From positions 1 through 64,000 of the forward strand of contig RPFO01002220.1 of the NCBI GenBank assembly GCA_009746045.1: 64,000 nt of DNA, read 5' to 3'. This document shows, piece after piece, positions 24,601 to 37,183 of the stretch. Source of the stretch: Mesostigma viride (Eukaryota; Streptophyta; Mesostigmatophyceae; Mesostigmatales; Mesostigmataceae). The notes beneath the pieces are model-generated. The model did no database searches and was not told the DNA's origin. It worked only from the letters and a program-made list of their open reading frames with translations. Both the position numbers and the translations under genes were made by a program. Position 1 is the stretch's first letter; every line of letters starts with the position of its first letter.

Positions 24601-25873
24601 TGTCTTGAGGGGTGGTATGGGTGCCAGTCTCGTCTGTAATTTCAGTGATGGTGGTTTGTGAGCGCGGGGGTGGGATAAATGCAAAGAATTCCTTATTCAT
24701 TCGTTCACCTTTGACATGCCACCATGTATTTTCCACATCTAGGGCTTCTGCGTGGCGTTCAAGGCGTAGCTTATCCATCTCAGTCTGGCACAATTGTAGT
24801 CGTGTTAACTCGTGCGGGGCTAGTCGGGGTTTGGATTGCAACATAGTGATAACTCGTTTGTAGTAATTGTAGTCTTTGCCTTTTATGCGGCGTTGTTCTA
24901 GATCGTATGCCTTAGAGGAGTCAAGGATGTGCGAGAGGCATGCTTGCATCCAGAGAGTAGTGCTTGGGTAGTCTACTTGCTTAGTTTTCCAGTCCCGCCA
25001 TTGTTCTCGGACTAGGGTGCGAAAGGCGGGGTCAGCCAGCAGCTTTTTATTGAGGCGAGGGACGCCTGGTCCTCTGGGGGGGCTGGAGTGATACACCATG
25101 GTGAGAAGGCAAGGGTAGTGATCAGAAAAAACTGTGGAGCGTATGACCTCTGCATGACAAATGAGGGATGCCCAAAAGGGTGACATAAATATGTAGTCTA
25201 GACGACTAGTGATGCGGGTGCCCTGACGAGTGGACTCGCGAGTATGCAGATGGTCGCGAGGTTTGATAACATCTTGTAGTGAGAGGCGTGTGAGGTGGTT
25301 GGCTAACGAGGTCGTCTCAAGCCCAAGGCCATGGTCTAGGTCAACATTAAAGTCACCCATCAGTATGACCTCATGAGATTGGTCCAGGAGGGGGGCAACC
25401 ATAGCAAACAAATCATCAAAAAATTTTATACGGTCAGAGTGTTCGTTGGGGGCATATACCGATATAATATAGCCAGTCTTACCGCCCCAGGAGATGCATT
25501 GCCGGGTCCAGCGACCCTGCCATGTGTTGGGAGCAGTATCTATGTGTTGGGCCCATGGGTGCAGTTGAACATGAGGGTGTGGCGGACGTCGATATTGTAG
25601 CAATGCAGTGCCTCCACTAGTCCCCCGTGCCCATGCCCATCTGCGTTCCATGTCTGGGGTGCGTCTTGTAAAGGATTGTAGTGCTTTGGCGTCTATTCCA
25701 GGAAATTTATGTTCTTGTAGGCCTACCCAGATTTCATGAGATGGGCCGACATAGGGTTGAGTGATACTGGCTAGTTGTGCCTGGAGCGCAGATATTTTAG
25801 ACTGTCCCTGGGTGCGAACACCATAAGTATTTAGACCCTGAACGTTCCAAGATATTATAGTAAGTTGACTCAT
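21614..25873 (-). CDS. LINE ORF2: endonuclease-reverse transcriptase
   Basis: The protein has 1,419 residues and is fully open. The N-terminus is an APE-type endonuclease (ISWNVQGLN near residue 8, LMGDFNVDL with GDFN at 173-176, later LDYIF and SDHYP), which nicks target DNA for target-primed reverse transcription. The reverse transcriptase follows: GSAPGADGLP, WKNYRPI, WDFEKAFDRI, LPQGDCLSP and the catalytic AYADDTTN (YADD about 719-722). The C-terminus has a zf-RVT-type knuckle, C-x-C-x7-H-x4-C (CLCTNPTETVEHRFLWC). No RNase H is evident. This layout fits L1-like or plant/algal (Zepp-like) LINEs. All catalytic motifs look intact. Confidence 0.95.
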   Translation of the reverse strand: MSQLTIISWNVQGLNTYGVRTQGQSKISALQAQLASITQPYVGPSHEIWVGLQEHKFPGIDAKALQSFTRRTPDMERRWAWARGTSGGTALLQYRRPPHPHVQLHPWAQHIDTAPNTWQGRWTRQCISWGGKTGYIISVYAPNEHSDRIKFFDDLFAMVAPLLDQSHEVILMGDFNVDLDHGLGLETTSLANHLTRLSLQDVIKPRDHLHTRESTRQGTRITSRLDYIFMSPFWASLICHAEVIRSTVFSDHYPCLLTMVYHSSPPRGPGVPRLNKKLLADPAFRTLVREQWRDWKTKQVDYPSTTLWMQACLSHILDSSKAYDLEQRRIKGKDYNYYKRVITMLQSKPRLAPHELTRLQLCQTEMDKLRLERHAEALDVENTWWHVKGERMNKEFFAFIPPPRSQTTITEITDETGTHTTPQDILQSGHAFFSTLFRTEPDPSANTATQKILDAIPHRLSPSQQALLDASPTMEETSLALQHLKTGSAPGADGLPVEFFKTFWPLIGRDLYQCILEIWNTETVEGQWSETILILLHKKGDKTSWKNYRPIRMLTVPYKLASKLLQRRFYSVLDNLIGPEQVGFRSNLHISDSITMIMDIVDDAWRNNIIGLILFWDFEKAFDRICWKYLEAILHGLGFGPKLIKVSLGMIKSLTWHLLINGHKSQIGHSTRSLPQGDCLSPLLFLLAHAGLFFLHQQDSRIQGYPIPHHTRGLFQTAYADDTTNICTSLRDVDAVLDNISTYCTASQQRCNVQKSTGLHIGRTTNPTLQPTNLAVTWVPPGGYHLLHNCPIGRTAEGRLLEVKTFLYDESQQLGKLTGVQQVANRWAGVHRLSLRGKVLVTNQLLFSKLLYFGQAHPPDEHTVSLIQRLGHNFVWKKSSDLSRQVHGWIRESMSFMPWPLGGLGLHNMQWRLWSVYAKQVISAHIGVNTHPGCLLARVTLSRLTHHSNGISWHSGAALLTARLPSPKLTRGLPWYWARIWQGFMALKPDRLLFPTLREEVARQPLFFNDIYLNPLNRPFGCLSGPNPYEGFITSPHPVTTILHLYILHGDCYRLLTYNELAAWVPNMPTYAAWAALVQAIPPRWHTLMTSPRAPYKAGEWCCFCPYSTTATCSGKVIAELPLGTLHVQLLAPLSGHNGCLAQLTTAVVFLPTQLCHRIRVVPWSLEQSCVYQPNPNLPDAAIIWLHVGSTRLDMLSLDPVEFGWVLNQGDSRIVKGLYEYTAEWGYTMLRHKNHQFHPGRTRWGATEWPGHTWVRNITLAVDHPLIDRRATDVQHLLMHRSIGVGEILHRRFHHPATCLCTNPTETVEHRFLWCNLQGVWTWLIGLWAAWTSEPIIPVSTRSIIFGITGTPGLELTFSQQAWIWLRTCMLYTIWTVRNDVVFNRRTVFDKAGVLSRFIYLWNSGMRRYWMVANEQNKI

Positions 25874-26297
25874 AAGTAAGTAGAAGGAGAGAGAATGCAG
25901 AAGGATGGAGTGGTTTTACCGGATTAGGATACATTTTTTTGTTTAGGATACATTTGATGCACTGTGCAGTTTTCAGATGTGTTTGAGGGGGTTGATTGCG
26001 CCTAACATGCATTTTATTGAAGCAATGAGTTTCCCAAGATATACATGATATAAACTAAGACAATTGACCCATTAAGGCAATGAGACAACATCAATAAGAC
26101 AACATATGCCAATTGAATAAGACAACTCAACCTTACAGGACGTTGGGCCATCATACGTCCGGAATAATTGTCTCACTTATTACATAACCAAACTTTTTGA
26201 GGGATCGCCATGGTTGCATGGTTTCCACACATGCGCCCTGCACTCATGTGCATCAAAGGTGTTGCGTCTAGTGCCAACTCAGTGTCAAAGAACTGAT

Positions 26298-26417
26298 TCA
26301 ATCATATTTCCCGTGTGGCCATGAAGGCCCACATGAGTTAAACATGGCCGAGAGTGATTGCATCATCCTTCTTGGCGACATCGGTCTTGACGACGTCGAT
26401 GGGGAAGACGGCAGCAC
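26298..26417 (-). CDS. Last exon of the polyQ gene
   Basis: On the minus strand CTTTTGTTCACATGCAG precedes a 120-base open segment of exactly 39 codons plus TGA. It reads VLPSSPSTSSRPMSPRRMM and ends PHGKYD. Phase 0 matches the donor at 26845. Reading the first exon onward without splicing gives only a Gly/Trp repeat from a C-rich minisatellite, so splicing is more likely. Confidence 0.5.
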   Translation of the reverse strand: MLPSSPSTSSRPMSPRRMMQSLSAMFNSCGPSWPHGKYD

Positions 26418-26489
26418 CTGCATGTGAACAAAAGAATCCATGAATTGTGGCATCCAAAGGCAACAACATATTAGCATCCCATTGAACAC

Positions 26490-26838
26490 GCAGCCACGCT
26501 GACCCGGCCATCCAGCCGCCCACGCAGCCACAAAGCCAGCCAGCCACGCAGTGACGCACCCACCCAGCCACACATCCACGCATCCACGCACCCGGCACCC
26601 CCCCCAGCCAGCCAGCCACGCAGCCACGCAGCCACGCAGCCACGCAGCAGCGCAGCCACGCAGCCACGCACCCTCCTTTCCAGCCAAGCAGCCACGCAGT
26701 CACACAGTCAACCCCCCCATCCCCCCCCCCCCCCACCCCCCACCCCCCACCCCACCCCCCACCCCACCCCCCACCCCACCCACCCACCCCACCCACCCAC
26801 CCCACCCACCCACCCCACCCACTCAACACTACACGAAT
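26490..26838. repeat. CCACGCAG and CCCACC minisatellites in an intron
   Basis: The first part repeats CAGCCACGCAGCCACGCAGC (about 26500-26710). The second repeats CCCACCCCCCACCCC and CCCACCCACCCC (about 26715-26825). Both fall inside the proposed intron 26418-26845 of the minus-strand gene (donor GTGAGT). The apparent Gly-Trp-Val and Ala-Trp-Leu reading frames across them are treated as non-coding. Confidence 0.7.
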
Positions 26839-26845
26839 GACTCAC

Positions 26846-29110
<2,265 letters not shown>

Positions 29111-29239
29111 AGTTCCCGTGGCTAGTGCCCATCACCTTCCACCTTGAGCGAAGTCACGAATTCAAGCGCGAAGTGCATTTGAATCAAGCGGGAACTGGGT
29201 GACACTGCTTGAAGACGTGCAGCTCCAAGGCATGCAAAT
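29111..29239. other. 5' flank of the polyQ gene
   Basis: This short unique segment lies between the minus-strand start and the 149-bp repeat. No TATA box is obvious. Confidence 0.3.
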
Positions 29240-30290
29240 GATGCAATGTATCAAAGATACGATACGCAAAGTTCAGGTGTTCAGGTGAAGCCGTGAAGAC
29301 GTGAAGCCGTGAAGCCGTGAAGACGTGGTGAAGACAGGTGAAGACGTGGTGAAGACGTGAAGACGTGAAGACGTGAAGACGTGAAGACGTGAAGACACGA
29401 TACGGCAAGTTCAGGTGAAGTTCAGGTGTTCAGGTGAAGCCGTGAAGACGTGAAGACGTGAAGCCGTGAAGCCGTGGTGAAGACAGGTGAAGACGCGGTG
29501 AAGACGTGAAGACGTGAAGACGTGAAGACGTGAAGACGTGAAGACACGATACGGCAAGTTCAGGTGAAGTTCAGGTGTTCAGGTGAAGCCGTGAAGACGT
29601 GAAGCCGTGAAGCCGTGAAGACGTGGTGAAGACAGGTGAAGACGCGGTGAAGACGTGAAGACGTGAAGACGTGAAGACGTGAAGACGTGAAGACACGATA
29701 CGGCAAGTTCAGGTGAAGTTCAGGTGTTCAGGTGAAGCCGTGAAGACGTGAAGCCGTGAAGCCGTGAAGACGTGGTGAAGACAGGTGAAGACGCGGTGAA
29801 GACGTGAAGACGTGAAGACGTGAAGACGTGAAGACGTGAAGACACGATACGGCAAGTTCAGGTGAAGTTCAGGTGTTCAGGTGAAGCCGTGAAGACGTGA
29901 AGCCGTGAAGCCGTGAAGACGTGGTGAAGACAGGTGAAGACGCGGTGAAGACGTGAAGACGTGAAGACGTGAAGACGTGAAGACGTGAAGACACGATACG
30001 GCAAGTTCAGGTGAAGTTCAGGTGTTCAGGTGAAGCCGTGAAGACGTGAAGCCGTGAAGCCGTGAAGACGTGGTGAAGACAGGTGAAGACGCGGTGAAGA
30101 CGTGAAGACGTGAAGACGTGAAGACGTGAAGACGTGAAGACACGATACGGCAAGTTCAGGTGAAGTTCAGGTGTTCAGGTGAAGCCGTGAAGACGTGAAG
30201 CCGTGAAGCCGTGAAGACGTGGTGAAGACAGGTGAAGACGCGGTGAAGACGTGAAGACGTGAAGACGTGAAGACGTGAAGACAAGTTGCA
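29240..30290. repeat. 149-bp higher-order tandem repeat, ~7 units
   Basis: The marker TACGGCAAGTTCAGGTGAAG recurs at 29401, 29550, 29699, 29848, 29997 and 30146, exactly 149 bases apart. Each unit is built from 9-bp GTGAAGACG/GTGAAGCCG words. Units 2-6 look identical or nearly so, which indicates recent amplification. The array fills the gap between the two divergent genes of the transposon. The period is close to the length of nucleosomal DNA, which may be chance. Confidence 0.9.
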
Positions 30291-30329
30291 GCACTCAGCC
30301 GCAGCAGTCGCACGCAGGTAGAAACGATA

Positions 30330-30794
30330 ATTTGTTTGAATCTGTCAAGACCCCATCGAATGTAAAACAGGTTTTTCGTAAAGAAATCCGATGTGTGGGC
30401 GGGCTTTACATAGTTGCGATTTCTGGCCTGCGATTTCTGGCCTGCGCTGGTTGTCTCTTTTATAGTGCTTCTGCCCAAGCACTACCGGCTGTAAAACAGT
30501 ATACTTCTTGAAGAAATCAGTTGGGGCTTTGTTGGGCGTCACATTTGACCGGTGGGCGGAGTTTCCTGCTTCTGTGAAGGCGCCATCGAATGTAGATCAG
30601 TAGATTTTCTAAAGAAATCTGAGGTGTGGGCGGGGCCTTTATTGCTTGTGTCCATCCACCACCGGATGTAGAACAGTAGACTTATTGAAGAAAACAGTTT
30701 GGGGCTTTGTTGGGCGCCACATTTGAGCGGTGGGCGGGGTTTCTTGCTTCTGTCCAAGCACCACCGGGTGTAATACAGTAGATTTCCTATTAAC
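30330..30794 (+). promoter_or_regulatory. Promoter-proximal GC-box repeats of the transposase gene
   Basis: About five diverged direct repeats share GTGGGCGGGG, CTTCTGTCCAAGCACCACCG and TGTAAAACAGTAGA...TTGAAGAAATC. Spacings are about 50-130 bases, ending 10 bases before the ATG at 30795. The repeated GGGCGG core at a fixed place before a start codon suggests transcription factor binding. In transposons such arrays can also bind transposase. Neither role is shown. Confidence 0.45.
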
Positions 30795-33700
30795 ATGGAT
30801 GAAGAATGGGATGTGCCAGACCTGGTGGATTCGGATGCGAGTTCTGAAGCTAGTTGGGGCGTAGATTCTGACGGCTCTGACGACGACCTGCTTCACACGG
30901 AAATGGGGCCCGGCACGTCTTCCTCTCGAGCGAAGCGCAGTGGGAAGAAAGATGGCGCCCGGCTTCTCGCCTCCAAATTGAAGTCCGTTGACAAGGACAT
31001 CGCCAAGGCCAGGAAGTGCGGTCCGACTTGTGGGGAGCATTGCCTCGAGAAGGTGGGCACCTTACTTACCGATACCAGGTCGTGGACTGCCTTTCGAGAG
31101 TACCTGTACAACCAAACGGACCAGCAGCGCATGGCCTCCCTTTGCGACGTGATCCGGTCGGCCGGCGTGGGCAACATCGAGGTAGAATCCCCTGCCGACG
31201 GTGGCCGTTACAAGAAGTACATCATTACCGGCCCTTTACACGTGGACGTGGTGATTGCGGGGTGCATGTACACCGTCACCGGTTGTGCATCTGCCATCCG
31301 GAAGATGGCCGGCGTTACCCGGGCGACTTGGAACAATCTGGTGGCGTCGGTCGTGTCGGCGAAAGAGTATTTCCTGACCGTGCATCCCAACGACCTAGCG
31401 ACTTTCGGTGTTGGTCTGGAGCACGCACCACCTGAGCGTGATGCTCGGGGGCGTTCGGAGGTTGGCGAACACGCAGCAATGTGGATGCACGAGTTGGTGC
31501 AGCAGATCGCAGACCATGACCCGACTCATGCTGGCGTTGTCTTCATGGACGTCATGTCCATCAAGGAGATGCACGCCATGTACGTTGAAGACGTGGTGGC
31601 AGAAGCGGGGGAAGGGGCCAAGGTGCTAGGCTACAACGCATTCTACCGCATCTGGCGCACCTACTGCAAAGGCGACTACTTCCCAGGGCAGAGGAGCCCG
31701 AAGGTGGTGGTATGCCCGCACAACAAGAGCACCGGTCACTGCGCGGACTGCGTGGAACTGCGCATGCGGCGCCGCGGTGCTTCAACTGAGGCACAACGGC
31801 AGTACGTCGACAACCAAATCAAGCAGCATGTCGCTCTGGCCTGGTTTACCCGCCAGAACTATTGGTTGAGGCGCGAGCTTGCCTGCGCGATGGTGGCCGC
31901 TATGTTGACGGCCATTTTGTCGATCAACCTCGACAAGCTGGATCACGCCAAGACATACTGGCCGAAGCTGGTGGGGGGGCCCGACTCATGGGGCAGCTAT
32001 GCAGGTGGCATGATGCCGTTCTCGCTCTTCTGTGCGGCCGTCCATGGGTACAAGGCGATGTGGTTCATCGTTCTCGCATGGGTCCTCATGACCGACAACC
32101 TCTCCGGCAGTGTCACCGTCACGATGCTGATGCACATCCTGGCGCAGTTGATGAGGGACCAGCCATGGAGGAGGGCGGGGCTGCCGCACATGCCCAGGTG
32201 TTTGTGCCTGCAACTGGACGGTGGGAGTGAAAACCGGAATCACACCGTCTTACTGTTTGCATGGTGGCTCGTACACGTTGGCTTCTTCGACGTCGTCGAA
32301 ATGCACCGCATGCTCGTGGGCCACACGCACGCCGACCCAGATCAGAAATTCGGCGTGCTTGTGGCCTACATGAGACACGCTGTGGCGGGGGGGCCTAGCT
32401 TCGTGCACAAGTACCCAACTTTGGAGAGCTGGGTGGCGGCCATAGAAGAGGCATTCCGTCAGCCTAGTGGTGCAGCTGCGAACTGCAACTCGACCGTCCC
32501 CGCTGGCACGGAGGTCAAGGTATTGGGGGTCGCTTACGATGTCAGGAACTTTCTCACTCCGTTGCAGCGCGAGTCGTTTGCCGGTTGGTGCAGCACAGTA
32601 GATTGGATGACCGGTAGGGAGGATCAGGTTATCAAGGTCACCAGGGTGCGTGGTGATGTCGTGCAGCCTGCGTGCAGCGAGGCGCAGCCGGCGCACGGAG
32701 GGGCGGCGCCATCGGTGCGCGGCGGGGCGGCAGCGGCGGCGCAGCCGGCACGCGGCGGGGCGGGGCAGTCAGCGGGCAGCGGGGCGGCGCTGCCGGTGCG
32801 CGGCGGGGCGGGGCAGTCGACGGGCGGCGGGGCAGGGCCGTCGACGGGCGGCGGGCCAGCGGTGCTGCCGGCGCGCGCGGGCGGCGGGGCGGGGCAGTCG
32901 GCGCGCGGGGGGCCAGCGGCGCTGCCGGCGCGCGTGGGCGGCGGGGCGGGGCTGTCGACGGGCGGCGGGGCGGGGCAGTCGACGGGCGGCGGGGCAGGGC
33001 CGTCGGCGTGCGGGGGGCCAGCGGTGCTGCCGGCGCGCGTGGGCGGCGGGGCGGGGCTGTCGACGGGCGGCGGGGCGGGGCAGTCGACGGGCGGCGGGGC
33101 AGGGCCGTCGGCGTGCGGGGGGCCAGCGGTGCTGCCGGCGCGCGTGGGCGGCGGGGCGGGGCTGTCGACGGGCGGCGGGGCGGGGCAGTCGGCGTGCGGG
33201 GGGCCAGCGGTGCTGCCGGCGCGCGTGGGCGGCGGGGCGGGGCTGTCGACGGGCGGCGTGGCGGGGCAGTCAGCGCGCGGGGGGCCAGCGGCGCTGCCGG
33301 CGCGCGTGGGCGGCGGGGCGGGGCTGTCGACGGGCGGCGGGGCGGGGCAGTCGACGGGCGGCGTGGCGGGGCGGTCGGCGTGCGGGGGGCCAGCGGCGCT
33401 GCCGGCGCGCGTGGGCGGCGGGGCGGGGCTGTCGACGGGCGGCGGGGCGGGGCAGTCGACGGGCGGCGGGGCAGGGCGGTCGGCGTGCGGGGGGCCAGCG
33501 GCGCTGCCGGCGCGCGTGGGCGGCGGGGCGGGGCTGTCGACGGGCGGCGGGGCGGGGCAGTCGACGGGCGGCGGGGCAGGGCCGTCGGCGCGCGGGGGGC
33601 CAGCGGCGCTGCCGGCGCGCGTGGGCGGCGGGGCGGGGCTGTCGACGGGCGGCGGGGCGGGGCAGTCGACGGGCGGGGGGCCAGCGGTGCTGCCGGCGCG

Positions 33701-35965
33701 CGTGGGCGGCGGGGCGGGGCTGTCGACGGGCGGCGGGGCGGGGCAGTCGGCGTGCGGGGGGCCAGCGGTGCTGCCGGCGCGCGTGGGCGGCGGGGCGGGG
33801 CTGTCGACGGGCGGCGGGGCGGGGCCGTCGGCGCGCGGGGGGCCAGCGGCGCTGCCGGCGCGCGTGGGCGGCGGGGCGGGGCTGTCGACGGGCGGCGTGG
33901 CGGGGCAGTCGGCGCGCGGGGGCCAGCGGCGCTGCCGGCGCGCGTGGGCGCCGGGGCGGGGCTGTCGACGGGCGGCGGGGCGGGGCAGTCGACGGGCGGC
34001 GGGGCAGGGCGGTCGGCGTGCGGGGGGCCAGCGGCGCTGCCGGCGCGCGTGGGCGGCGGGGCGGGGCTGTCAACGGGCGGCGGGGCGGGGCAGTCGACGG
34101 GCGGCGGGGCAGGGCCGTCGGCGTGCGGGGGGCCAGCGGCGCTGCCGGCGCGCGTGGGCGGCGGGCCGGCGCAGCTGGCATGCGGCGGGGCGGGGCTGTC
34201 GACGGGCGGCGGGGCGGGGCAGTCGACGGGCGGCGGGGCAGGGCGGTCGGCGTGCGGGGGGCCAGCGGCGCTGCCGGCGCGCGTGGGCGGCGGGGCGGGG
34301 CTGTCGACGGGCGGCGGGGCGGGGCAGTCGACGGGCGGCGGGGCGGGGCAGCCGGCGCGCGGCGGGCCGGAGGCGCAGCCGGCGGGCGGCGGAGCGGCAC
34401 AGCCGGTGCCTGAAAAACGCGGTCGCTCAATGAAGGTGCACCACGCCGTCTTCTTCCAGGTACAGGGCAACGCAGAGACCTGGTTGTCCTACCGGACCAC
34501 GGAGTCCCAAAAGACGCCGTGGCAGCCCGCGGGGACTCGACAGGAAGGCGCGCCACGGTGCGGGAAGGCGATGACACAGCCTTACAAGTTTGATGCGGAG
34601 GGGCGGCCGCTGTTTGGCGTCCGACTTGTGGATCCAGACCGCATTCCGATGTTGCAGGACACCCCAGCCTTCGCACCATTGAACATGGAGTTTCTGGGGA
34701 AGGAGCTGGAGTCGATCAAAACAAGGGTCGAGAAGTTGCCCCATGGCATCTGGCAGTGGTACTTTCCGCCCGACACCATCAAGCCAAACGAGGCCTTTTT
34801 CGCAAAAGTCCCACATGCCCCTGAGGAGGTGCCTGAGGAGTGGCGCCCTTTGCCGTGGCCATCTCGCGCGGACATCTCCGCCCTGCGTGAGCACGATGCA
34901 GCGCCTGAACCACCACCGACGCAAGAAGAGCACTTCATGGCGTTGGTCGACGCAGAGGCGGTGCGCGTCACCCCGCTGGTAGACCGAGTTCTTCATGATG
35001 GCCACACACAGCAGGAATGGGCGGCAGAAGACAGGGCCATGACAGCCAAGGTCGCTTACTTGAAGCGCATGCAAGGCGTTGAGAAAGGCTCCGCTGTTCT
35101 ATACTGGCACCCTTCAGCTGGTATTCTCTGCAACTCGAAGCTCACGTGGACTCCAGTCCTCTTTGGCATCATCAAGGAGGTGGTTGCGAAGGAGGATGGC
35201 GGCCAACCTTCTATTGAGCTCTTTGTATACCGCGCTAAGCATTTGCGTGACACGTGGCACCCGTGGAACCCAGACATTGCGCAATGGCCCCATCCGCCAA
35301 CCACTGCGGCGCACACGGTGATCATCACCGCGTCAGACCTCGTCTTGACACAAGTGGTGGGCAAGCGAGGTCAGCCGCCCCATGCAGTCTCCTTGGGTGC
35401 GAACAAAAAGCTCACCAAGGAGTGCCTAAAGGCGCTGAAGGAGGTGCCCTATGACGCGGAACACCCGGTCGTGAAGTGGCAAGATGCTGAATGCTCGAAG
35501 GGCATCGTCGGCATGGCGAAGGCATGCTGGGAAGGCATAAGGCTGCAGGTCAAGAGTGGCAGCCGCAACCTCGTAGGGCAAGTCGTGTGTCATTGGGCGT
35601 CGGAGCGTGTGACATCCGCGGACGGTCGCACCGAAAGCCGGGACGGCAGGTACCATGGTCGTGTCGCTGTTGTCGACACGCAAAACGACATGGTAGCCAT
35701 GTACTGGGGTGCCCGTTGGGAGGAGGACGCGGTTTCTTGTGTGCCTCTCCACGAGCTGGAGGCACAGATCTGCGGGTGCCCCGGTGTGGTCGTCCCTGCG
35801 TTGCAAGCGCCGGATATCACCCTGGCCGAGGCTCGATTGCGCGAGATGGTTCCACCCAGCGACGATGTGGCGGAGAACAACAACGCAGGCGCCTCCCGGC
35901 GTCGGAAGCGAGCGCTCATCCTTGCCGATGACGATGACGACGACGACGACGACGACGACTGCTGA
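30795..35965 (+). CDS. DDE-type transposase (DUF7869-like), one frameshift
   Basis: Starts MDEEWDVPDLVDSDASSEAS. Residues about 60-80 include KCGPTCGEHC, and about 310-320 have CPHNKSTGHCADC, possible zinc sites. The core reads VVFMDVMSIKE (Asp 252), LQLDGGSENRNH (Asp 475) and VGHTHADPDQKFG (Asp 514/516). The GHTHxDxDQ motif is characteristic of DUF7869 proteins, and the D...D...D/E order fits an RNase H-fold transposase. A Gly/Ala-rich minisatellite region follows (32690-34400). One repeat copy has five G instead of six at 33918-33922. That shifts the first frame to a stop at 34433, while the C-terminal 500 residues (from EKRGRSMKVHHAVF) continue in the other frame, ending in a poly-Asp tract and TGA. 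Whole length would be about 1,720 residues. Confidence 0.7.
32690..34400 (+). repeat. ~105-bp GC-rich coding minisatellite
   Basis: About fifteen units are built from GTCGACGGGCGGCGGGGCGG, CGGGGGGCCAGCGG and TGCTGCCGGCGCGCGTGGGC. They encode repeats such as GGGAGLSTGGGAGQSTGGG with PAALPARVG. Units vary in length by one or two 15-30-bp modules. All frames of both strands are open, so the minus-strand Pro/Arg-rich frames are shadows. Confidence 0.9.
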
Positions 35966-37133
35966 AGCGCGAGCAGCGGTTGTTGTCATTGAGCTGCTCA
36001 TGTGCTGCTGCTGCTGCTGCTGCTGCTGTGCTGCCATGCTACTGTTGCTGCATTGCTGCCGTGCTGCTGTTGTGCTGTTGTGCTGATGTGTTGCTGCATT
36101 GCTGCCGTGCCGCTGATGTATTGCTGTCGTGCTGCTGCCGTGCTGCTGTGTTGATGCACTGCTGCATTACGGCCGTGCTGCTGAGCTACAGTTGTGCTGC
36201 TGCTGTGCTACGGTCATGCTGCTGCTGTGTTGCTGGGCTGATGTGTTGTTGCATTGATGTAGTGGCTATTGTTCCGCTACTACAATTTGCTACTGATGCC
36301 GCTGCTGGTGCTTTTTTGCATGGCAGTGCCCGCTATGTTCACACCACTGTTGCCGCGGTTGGTATCGCGTGATTTCCACCGGTTGTGCGTTGACATGTGT
36401 TACTCATGCATTTCCCGCTATATTTGGTAGCACGCGGTTTCGCGTTAGTTAGGTGCAGACAGCTGCATGTAGACAAACATCTTGTTTAAGTCGGTCAATT
36501 AACGGTTCTTGACGCATCATGGTCCAAGTCGACCGACCTGTAGGGACCAGTAGAGCAATTGTCTAGGAGAAAGAGCGTGATCGCTGCAGAAGCCGCGTGG
36601 CAGCCGTGGCTGTACCTGTAGTACGACCTGCATATATATGGATACTGTATTTGGATACTGGGTTGTTTATCAATTCTGGTTTTAATTTATTTAGTGTACC
36701 TGGTGTTGGCATGCCAACTCAGTGCTAAACTACTTTATGCACAATGATGCAACTTGATGCTATAGTGACGTGCCACGATGTAACTTTATTAACTTCACCA
36801 TTAGTCATGGGGTCAATAGGATTGCTCATTATGCCATGTTAACATGAACCATGGGTTACGTAATAGTGAAAACAGTAATCATGATGCTCCACTTGAAGTC
36901 TCCAACATGGTCATGTTTGGAATTTTATTGATCATATTTACAATATATGAAAAGAGACAACAAACGTGGAAGCATGGCACGCCGAGGCCGATAATATATG
37001 TGTGAAATATGAAAAGAGACAACATCTTTGGCAAGCATGATCATATCATGCTTGCCAAACATATGAATGATATCGACCATGTCCAGAAACCATGTTTGCC
37101 AATGGTGCATTTAGGATACATTTGAAGCTGTGC
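35966..37133. other. 3' region of the transposon
   Basis: After the transposase stop comes a degenerate CTG-rich stretch (35998-36260), then unique AT-rich DNA. The right subterminal part holds two copies of GAAAAGAGACAACA (about 36948, 37011) and a 15-bp-stem palindrome TTTGGCAAGCATGAT/ATCATGCTTGCCAAA at 37027-37059. No additional gene is supported. Confidence 0.5.
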
Positions 37134-37183
37134 AAATGTATCCTAATCCGGTAAAACCACCCATGCAAGCGTTGGCGTACCTC

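Noticed and set aside
32638-34679. Long minus-strand Pro/Arg-rich ORFs
   Set aside because: They are the complement of the GC-rich minisatellite in the transposase gene, open only because the repeat has no stops.
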